From Pycnopodia helianthoides (taxonomy: Eukaryota; Echinodermata; Asteroidea; Forcipulatida; Asteriidae), in contig CM063249.1 of NCBI GenBank assembly GCA_032158295.1, positions 2,991,195 to 3,055,194 on the forward strand: a DNA stretch of 64,000 nt. Reading direction: 5' to 3'. A model generated the notes under the pieces. That model had not been told where the DNA came from, did no database searches, and saw nothing but the letters and a program-made list of their open reading frames with translations. Below, piece after piece: positions 56,396 through 64,000 of the stretch (its first letter is position 1; every line of letters starts with the position of its first letter). The position numbers and the translations under genes were made by a program.

Positions 56396-56498
56396 CAAAA
56401 GAGATTTACACACGGTTGTACCCGCAAGTTTACTATTTATTTATAGTTCCTTCTTATTTTTTTCCACACCATGCAAAACTTCAAACAATACTTAATTG

Positions 56499-56997
<499 letters not shown>

Positions 56998-57079
56998 CTA
57001 CCAACAAAATAACAACAACAAAAAAAGGATTCTACTTAGCCATGTGAAGGTAGTTTTGTAAATCAACACAAGGCAGATA

Positions 57080-57818
57080 GACCCCTTGCATGTGACGCCA
57101 CAAACCCGACAAAAAATCTTCCAGCCTACATTTGGAAAACAAGTCATCATCTGGGTTTTGTTTTCCTTTTCAAAAGAATAATATACAAATAAACAGACAA
57201 AAGAGACAGAAAAAGTGGCGAAACAAATCCTCCAGCCTACAGTTGGAAACTAAGTCATCATCTGTTTGTTTTTTCTTTTCAAAAGAATAATTTGAAAGAA
57301 ACAGACAAATGAGACAGAAAAAGTGATAAAACAAATCCTCCAGCCTACAGTTGGAAAACAAGTCGTCGTTGGTTTTCTTTTTTCTTTTCAAAAGAATAAT
57401 TTGAAAGAAACAAACCACAGAAGAGACAGAAAAAGTGATAAAACGAATCCTCCATCCTACAGTTGGAAACTAAATCATCATTGGTATTCTTTTTCTTTTC
57501 GAAAGAATAATTTGAAAGAAAAACAAACAAACCAAAGAGAGAGATAAAGTGGTGGAACAAATCCTACACTTGGAAAACAAGTCATCATCTCTGGGTTTTT
57601 TTTCTTTTCAAAAGAATAATTTTAAAGAAACATACTAAAGGGACAGAAAAAGTGATAAAACAAATCCTCTAGCCTATAGTTTTTTTTTTTGCTTTTCAAA
57701 AGAATAATTTGTAAGAAACAGACAAAAGAGACAGAAGATGTGATAAAACAAATCTTCCAGCCTACAAGTCGTCATCGTTTAAAAAAAACCTTTTCCAAAG
57801 ACTAATTTGAAAGGATAC
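57080..57818. repeat. About 110-bp tandem array filling the exon D-E intron
   Basis: Six to seven units with 'caaatcctccagcctacagt', 'tggaaaacaagtcatcat', 'cttttcaaaagaataatttg' and 'aaagaaacagacaaaagaga'. The last partial unit ('ccttttccaaagactaattt', 'gaaagg') runs into the donor of exon D at 57818. Confidence 0.9.
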
Positions 57819-58049
57819 CTTTGCAGCGGTATCCCCACGGTACAAGACGTAAAGATGATGAACAGTCCCTAGTCCAGACGAGCACGGATGGTTCATCAAT
57901 CGGAATATGTGAAAGCTGTGACCTTGCGACCCCGCCGTGAAGAGCAAGGTCCCGCTGGGGTCAAAGGTCAATGCCGAGATGGACTCGTTGATGTGGGCGT
58001 GGAAGTGCGCCACGATACCGTCCCCGCTGGCGTCTTCAGTCACGTTGAA
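57819..58049 (-). CDS. BCAS3: BCAS3 exon D (beta-propeller blade)
   Basis: Reads FNVTEDASGDGIVAHFHAH, 'FDPSGTLLFTAGSQGHSF' and 'SSGLGTVHHLYVLYRGDTAA', ending K. Vertebrate BCAS3 has DGIVAHFPAH, LL-T-DTLGHDFHVF and VHHLYTLHRGETEAKV, so the propeller identity is clear. Acceptor cttttgcag|tt, donor GCAAAG|gtatcc; phase 0 on both sides, 77 codons. Confidence 0.98.
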
Positions 58050-58125
58050 CTGCAAAAGGAACAGACGGAAATGTTTCACCTGTGAATAAAATACACTCTA
58101 CCGAGCTGACCCTGCAATGTGGATT

Positions 58126-58318
58126 TCCTTACTGCTGTCTGACCATTCAATACCATTCACTGTGGTTTTGAATGATAGTTAAACTATGCCAGCCTGCAAT
58201 ATGATACCATGAGGGAATGCATGTACACAGTACACAGTTAGTTCTGTGCACGGTTGTGCCACCATACACAACGGTTGGTCAACTTACTTGAAAATCTTGC
58301 GAACTGTAGGAGGGTTAA
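58126..58318. mobile_element. TTAA-type foldback family G, diverged left end
   Basis: 'actgctgtctgaccattcaa' to 'gaactgtaggagggttaat'; contains 'gcatgtacacagtacacagt'. Confidence 0.75.
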
Positions 58319-58400
58319 TGCTGATTATAATAATAATAACTAGCTTTTGATATAGCGATTTATCTATGAGCGTCTCAAAGCGCTTGTTATTATTTATTTC
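58319..58400. repeat. Retroelement tail, (ATA)n
   Basis: (AATAAT)n, 'tatagcgatttatctatgag', 'cgtctcaaagcgctt': minus-strand SINE/LINE end. Confidence 0.5.
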
Positions 58401-58549
58401 CAAACAAAATTTCTTAAACTTCACTATTGAATGGATTTTTTAGCACGAGAGCCAAGGCAATTTCTGTTGTATACTTGTATATAAATAGCAATAAACCACC
58501 CCCCACCAAAAAATAACAATAAATGACTACAAATTTCTCTGATTCTTAC

Positions 58550-58732
58550 CTCTCCTTCGACAGACAGAGTATCAATGACGGTGACAATCCCTGGGACGCC
58601 ATTCTTAGCGTTCAGGGGTGTGGTATTGGCTTTATCGACGGTGCTATCCTGCCTCGGGGGCGACGTAGACAGCTTGGAGGTTGCCAGCTTGCCCAGGGAC
58701 TCACTGAAGGCTGTGATTCCTTTGGTGATCGC
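58550..58732 (-). CDS. BCAS3: BCAS3 exon C
   Basis: Reads AITKGITAFSESLGKLATSK, 'LSTSPPRQDSTVDKANTTPL' and 'VPGIVTVIDTLSVEGE'. The last part matches vertebrate VPGIITVIDTETV; the Ser/Pro-rich middle is a variable loop. Acceptor attacag|gc, donor GGAGAG|gtaaga; phase 0 on both sides, 61 codons. Confidence 0.96.
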
Positions 58733-58857
58733 CTGTAATTTCAATTGAGGAGGAAAGAAAACAAATAGTTAACAAATAGCGGGTATGTTTTTTAATGGCC
58801 AAGTCTGCAAGATTCTCCCCAGGATATTTAAAAACTGTGGAACTGTGGGGGCACTCT

Positions 58858-60329
58858 TCTACCTTAGCAGCATGGATGACTGCGGCAAGGTACACTACTC
58901 TAGCAGTGTGAATGACTTTAGCCTAACAGGTTACATTACCTTAGCAGCATGGATGACTGCGGCAAGGTACACTACTCTAGCAGTGTGAATGACTTTAGCC
59001 TAACAGGTTACATTACCTTAGCAGCATGTATGACTTTGGCAAGGTACACTACTTTAACAGCATGAATGACTTTAGCCTAACAGGTTACATTACCTTAGCA
59101 GCATGGATGACTTTGGCAAGCTACACTACTTTAGCAGTGTGAATGACTTTAGCCTAACAGGTTACATTACCTTAGCAGCATGGATGACTTTGGCAAGGTA
59201 CACTACTTTAGCAGTGTGAATGACTTTAGCCTAACAGGTTACATTACCTTAGCAGCATGGATGACTTTGGCAAGCTACACTACTTTAGCAGTGTGAATGA
59301 CTTTAGCCTAACAGGTTACATTACCTTAGCAGCATGGATGACTGCGGCAAGGTACACTACTCTAGCAGTGTGAATGACTTTAGCCTAACAGGTTACATTA
59401 CCTTAGCAGCATGGATGACTTTGGCAAGCTACACTACTTTAGCAGTGTGAATGACTTTAGCCTAACAGGTTACATTACCTTAGCAGCATGGATGACTGCG
59501 GCAAGGTACACTACTCTAGCAGTGTGAATGACTTTAGCCTAACAGGTTACATTACCTTAGCAGCATGTATGACTTTGGCAAGGTACACTACTTTAACAGC
59601 ATGAATGACTTTAGCCTAACAGGTTACATTACCTTAGCAGCATGAATGACTTTGGCAAGCTACACTACTTTAGCAGTGTGAATGACTTTAGCCTAACAGT
59701 GTAACGTTACCTTAGCAGCATGGATGACTTTGGCAAGCTACACTACTTTAGCAGTGTGAATGACTTTAGCCTAACAGGTTACATTACCTTAGCAGCATGG
59801 ATGACTGCGGCAAGGTACACTACTCTAGCAGTGTGAATGACTTTAGCCTAACAGGTTACATTACCTTAGCAGCATGTATGACTTTGGCAAGGTACACTAC
59901 TTTAACAGCATGAATGACTTTAGCCTAACAGGTTACATTACCTTAGCAGCATGGATGACTTTGGCAAGCTACACTACTTTAGCAGTGTGAATGACTTTAG
60001 CCTAACAGTGTAACGTTACCTTAGCAGCATGGATGACTTTGGCAAGCTACACTACTTTAGCAGTGTGAATGACTTTAGCCTAACAGGTTACATTACCTTA
60101 GCAGCATGGATGACTTTGGCAAGCTACACTACTTTAGCAGTGTGAATGACTTTAGCCTAACAGGTTACATTACCTTAGCAGCATGGATGACTGCGGCAAG
60201 GTACACTACTTTAGCAGTGTGAATGACTTTAGCCTAACAGTGTTACATTACTTTAGCAACATGGATGACTTTGGCAAGCTACACTACTTTAGCAGTGTGA
60301 ATGACTGTAGCCTAACAGTGTAACGTTAC
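58858..60329 (-). repeat. 77-bp minisatellite, 19 units, derived from exon B 3' end and donor
   Basis: Each unit contains two related half-units. On the minus strand these are GCCAAAGTCATCCATGCTGC + TAAGGTAATG and GCTAAAGTCATTCACACTGC + TAAAGTAGTG. Both resemble exon B's end (GCCACAGTCATCCATGCTGC + TAAG|GTAACG). The array abuts exon B directly. Confidence 0.95.
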
Positions 60330-60413
60330 CTTAGCAGCATGGATGACTGTGGCCTTATAAGACTGTCCCGACTCTCGACACACACCCCCGCCACTCTGAT
60401 GAGTTGGTACCAG
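60330..60413 (-). CDS. BCAS3: BCAS3 exon B
   Basis: Reads LVPTHQSGGGVCRESGQSYK then ATVIHAAK. Vertebrates have HQSRGGA and QSYTATVISAAK here. Acceptor atgttgcag|ct, donor TAAG|gtaacg; phase 0 on both sides, 28 codons. Its last 26 bases and donor are the seed of the adjoining minisatellite. Confidence 0.96.
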
Positions 60414-60494
60414 CTGCAACATCAAATAAATAATATCAGATAGAGTATAAAAGAACATATAAACAACAAATGTTAATAAGTATATACTATAATC

Positions 60495-60630
60495 TCTAGT
60501 GTACAAGCCGCGGCTTCTACGTTGATTTTGGCTTGTACACTGGGCGGCTTATACACTGACACCTGAATCTTGTTTGGACCCTTTCTGTGCATTGCGGCTT
60601 ATACACAGGTTGGCTTATACCCCGAAGATT
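60495..60630. repeat. 'GCGGCTTATACAC' repeat cluster
   Basis: 'gtgtacaagccgcggcttct', 'ggcggcttatacactgacac', 'gcggcttatacacaggttgg'. Resembles the subterminal repeats of large TIR elements such as 50703-51997, but no end was found. Confidence 0.45.
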
Positions 60631-61132
60631 ATGGAAAGCATTTATGTAGTAAACTGCATAAACTATACTTATTGTTACATATTGGTTTTTAAAGATTTTT
60701 TTGGTGTGTGAGAGTGGCAATATTGACGGCTCTTTTGCACAATTTGGCTGACACTGCCAAAGACAGTATCATTACAATCAAAAAGCAAGAAAGCAAGTTA
60801 AATATTTCAATTCTCATGTCATTTTCCTCATATTTATATTTCCATGACAGTGACCTATTTTAACGGCTATTACAAACAAACATGCTCAGACATTTACAAG
60901 TTCTTGCCCATCGTTAAAATCGCTAGCTTCCATGTGTTTTCCAAAAGCAACTAGCAATTATTCTATACGATTTCTACCACAGGTTCAATTATCTGCAGTA
61001 ACTGTTGTTTTATTCCACAAATTGAACATATTGCAGGCTCACAGAACCACTAGTGATTAATGAAATGCTACATTCAGGAACTACGATGAAAAATAACCAT
61101 GAAGAATTTCACGGTAATTTTCATCATAGATT
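60631..61132. other. BCAS3 intron A-B; no exon seen
   Basis: AT-rich, no coding signal. Confidence 0.35.
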
Positions 61133-61530
61133 TTTAAAAAAACATTACAGAATTGGTAAGAAAAAAACTTGTAAAATGTACTTTTTGATCACAGATTTAC
61201 GTAAAACTTACACGGTCTAATGATGATGATAGTACTAGTAGAAAACATTCCTTGAAATATTTCTGTCTGAAATGCCATATTTTATGAGAAATGAATAAAC
61301 TAATTTTCTGATTGGAGTTTATCGCTCAGTGAGCGTTTTATTCATTTGTAGAATCTATATGATTTCATGCAAATCGGTTTTTCACTATTTTCTCGTGACC
61401 CAGATGGCCGATCGATCTCAAACTTCTACAGGTTTGTCAGTTTATGTATATGGTGGATTACATAAAGTGCTTACACTGCCAGCAACTGTTTTGTTAGCAA
61501 AAACCAATTCTGTAATGTTCTTTTAAATAT
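61133..61530. mobile_element. TTAA foldback family E, copy 2
   Basis: 'aaaacattacagaattggta' to 'caattctgtaatgttctttt', central 'tttatcgctcagtgagcg'. Same orientation as 43999-44393. Confidence 0.85.
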
Positions 61531-62335
61531 AGCCTTTCATTAATCACTCGATAGTTTTATGAGCCTGCAATCTGTTCAGTTCACGGTAATAAACCAACCA
61601 ACACTTCAAATCCAGTGTGGCGTGAGATTTTGTCCTCCCGGAGATTTTTTCCGCCCACTCCCCCCTAATATGGCAAACTGTGTAGAAATTTCTTCTGATA
61701 GCGCCCTCTCTTGAATCAACCTCCTTCAGCCCATGTTAATTTCCCATGGGGGGGGGAGGGGGCACAACCTCTAGGGGGACAGATTTCCCTACGACACAAG
61801 AATTGAAATTTTACAGCTACAGTGAACATGCCTGGAGTGATGTAAAAACACAATAGAAAAAAACATACATATTATGGGACCTATTGCATGCATTAATTTT
61901 TAAAATAATTTTTTTTTTTAGTAAACAGTACAAATTTAACCCCTCTATACACCATTCATTTCTTTGTAATTCGATCGTCACCAAACGCCCAGACATGGCT
62001 GATATTGTTGACATTTGGACTCGGGGAAAAATGTCCGGGAAAAAAACCACCAAATAGAAATAGGTTGTTTTTTTATAGAAATGTAGATAGCGTGCTAGAC
62101 CGGGGGAGAGGGGGGGAATACAGTGGAAAATGTCAACTCAGGACATGATCATCATTTGGCTTATTTTTGCTTGACTGGAAGTACAATATAGGTCGGGTCT
62201 TGCAGGTGTTTTTTGTACAAGCCTCTTATGGCCGCTGTAATCTCTAAAGGTTGAAACAAGTAAATGTGTTAAACCGTTACATCATTAATTCCCCCTGGGC
62301 TCAGTTTCACAGAGGGTGTCAGGCAAACCGCGGCG
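61531..62335. other. BCAS3 intron A-B; no exon seen
   Basis: AT-rich with a G-run at 61748-61762 and another at 62102-62117. No gene. Confidence 0.35.
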
Positions 62336-62728
62336 CTTAAAGGAACATTACAGAATTGGTTGTTGCTAACAAAACAGTTGCTGGCAGTGTAAGCACTTTA
62401 TGTAATCCACCATATACATAAACTGACAAACCTGGAGAAGTTTGAGATCGATCGGCCATCTGGGTCGCGAGAAAATAGTGAAAAACCGATTACACATTTG
62501 CATGAAATCATTTAGATTCAACAAGTGAATAAAACGCTCACTGAGCGATAAACTCCAATCGGAAAATTAGTTTATTCATTTCTCATCAAATATGGCATTT
62601 CAGACAGAAATATTTCAAGGGATGTTTTCTACTATCATCATCATTAGACCGTGCAAGTTTTATGTAAGTCTGTGATCAAAAGTGTATTTTACAAGTTTTT
62701 TTTTTACCAATTCTGTAATGTTCCTTTA
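62336..62728. mobile_element. TTAA foldback family E, copy 3, inverted
   Basis: TTAAAGGAACATTACAGAAT to 'aattctgtaatgttccttta'. It is reversed relative to 61133-61530, so the two could pair over about 390 bases. Confidence 0.88.
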
Positions 62729-62856
62729 AAAAATTGTTTCTGTCATGTGCGCTATGATTTTGATGGAATAGCACCTTATAAATTTTAACTGTTATGTTAT
62801 GTTATTCTATAAAGAGGTGGAAATCAGGTGATCCGAAGCGTGCCTGATTTGCTAAC

Positions 62857-63010
62857 CTTTCTATCAGCATAGGCCAGCCATCTTGAGCTCAGAGCCAGCG
62901 GGTTGAGGTTGGGGGAGCTCGCTGGATAGCAGCTGGTGATGCAGAAACGACTCTTGAACGAGACGGCATCGAATGCCGCTACTTTCTCTTGTAACGCTAC
63001 CACGATGAGT
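62857..63010 (-). CDS. BCAS3: BCAS3 exon A (first exon in window; N-terminal half of propeller is outside)
   Basis: BCAS3 (Rudhira) is a large cytoplasmic protein with a WD40/PROPPIN-like beta-propeller followed by a BCAS3 domain. It is linked to cytoskeleton control and, with PHAF1, to phagophore binding. This exon reads LIVVALQEKVAAFDAVSFKS, 'RFCITSCYPASSPNLNPLAL' and 'SSRWLAYADRK'. Vertebrates have [40 protein letters not shown]. Acceptor caccccag|a completes a codon begun upstream; donor GAAAG|gttagc, phase 0. The start codon and earlier exons are beyond 64000. Confidence 0.97.
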
Positions 63011-63194
63011 CTGGGGTGAGAAGAAGAATCACATCATCAAATGAGTAATTGTCGTCTTCTAACTAGACGGGTAATAATTTTTTGCAACTAAGAAAAGCAT
63101 CTAGTACCGCAACCTTCAGGCAAGGAGAAAACTACAGAGGGTGAAATGTTCGATATGATGTGTGAGGAATTTCTATTTGGGGAAATACTTGGTA

Positions 63195-63885
63195 TTCAAG
63201 GCCCAATTTTAAAGAGCTGCGTTTATAAGCACAAAAAGTAGCTAAACAAAACAAAACTATGCTTAGTAGAATAAGGTAACTGGCCAAAATACAATTACAT
63301 ACGTATCCTTTGTGACTGATATCCTGCCCAAATTTGCTTAGCAGGAAAGAAGTGTTGGGCAATATTCTCCGCTTAAAGGCCCTGTACACTATGGTAAGAT
63401 TGAAAAACACAATGTTCACAGATTCACGCATAACTTACATGATATAAAGTAAGTAATGGTAGAAAGGGTTCCTTAAAGTATTTCTGCCTAAAATGCTATC
63501 GTTTCTGAGAAAAGAGTAAAACAATAGTAATTATCGCGCGCGATAATTTGAAAAAACAGAAAACACATAAGATCTCTTTTCACTATTTTCTCGTGACCTC
63601 GATGACCAATTGAGCTAAAACTTTCACAGGTTTGTTTGTTCATGCATATGTTTAATCACACAAAATGTGGACACTGATTTTGAGCTGTTACCGAAAGTGT
63701 ACAATACCTTTAAGCAGCAAATATTGCTGAAAAATTTTCTGCTAGGAATAAATGAGTAGGATACCAGTCGCATATTGTACAGGTGGAATAGTTTTTGGGT
63801 TGGTAACTTTATTCTGGTGAGCATAATTTAGTTGTGCTTAGCCACTTTTTGTGCTTTAGAAGAAACGCTATGAAATTGGACCCAG
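63195..63885. mobile_element. Family B foldback split by family D
   Basis: Left part from 'aaggcccaattttaaagagc', right part to 'cgctatgaaattggaccc'. Between them at 63373-63713 is a complete family D element. TTAA at both junctions, as at 25554-26133. Confidence 0.8.
63373..63713. mobile_element. TTAA foldback family D, nested
   Basis: TTAAAGGCCCTGTACACTAT to 'gtgtacaatacctttaa', central palindrome 'attatcgcgcgcgataat'. Copy of 35285-35627. Confidence 0.85.
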
Positions 63886-64000
63886 AAATCCAATCCATAT
63901 AGTCTGTACTCAGTCCTCAGTGGAACTCAAAAGGTGATAAGGTTTGGAATAAGAAACTGCATCAAGTGATTCCCTACAGACCATGTAACCTCTGTTTACA

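Noticed and set aside
57170..57560. Phe/Leu-rich repeated ORFs, possible membrane protein
   Set aside because: Translation of the 110-bp intronic tandem array between exons D and E.
58858..60329. CRISPR-like array
   Set aside because: Units are near-identical throughout with no variable spacers; the unit derives from exon B.

Overview
This is a piece of an animal nuclear genome, almost certainly from a marine deuterostome and most likely an echinoderm (a sea star would fit). The evidence is two recognisable bilaterian genes split into small exons with GT/AG introns, TTAGGG-type telomeric repeats, and a dense carpet of short foldback elements, tRNA-derived SINEs and minisatellites. There are no operons, ribosome binding sites or CRISPR arrays. 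The species assignment is inference; both gene identities are well supported by protein similarity and by intron phase.

Layout. (1) 1.2-5.8 kb, plus strand: the last four coding exons of a 14-3-3 epsilon gene; the first coding exon lies upstream of the window. (2) About 5.8-36.4 kb: an intergenic or UTR zone with no confident gene. It is filled with mobile-element remnants, a head-to-head block of degenerate telomeric repeats (22.3-24.1 kb), minisatellites and one orphan exon-like ORF (19.3 kb). (3) 36.5-63.0 kb, minus strand: fourteen consecutive exons of BCAS3 (Rudhira), from the middle of the beta-propeller to the stop codon; the 5' exons lie beyond the right edge. The two genes converge tail to tail and there is no sign that they act together.

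The reading frame can be carried through every 14-3-3 junction and through every BCAS3 junction except one (exon G to exon H), which is one base out unless a weaker donor four bases downstream is used or a small exon was missed.

The repeats hold the most unusual signals. A repeat family present in at least five places carries a perfect or covarying copy of the metazoan histone-mRNA 3' stem-loop (GGCTCTTTTCAGAGCC). Several copies have a purine-rich stretch just downstream, like a histone downstream element, and a second covarying hairpin just upstream. In BCAS3 a 77-bp minisatellite of 19 units is built from the last 26 bases of an exon plus its splice donor, so the intron contains a long row of decoy 5' splice sites; a second array sits flush against the next-but-one exon's donor. 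Several foldback families end in TTAA, and some are nested in one another at TTAA.
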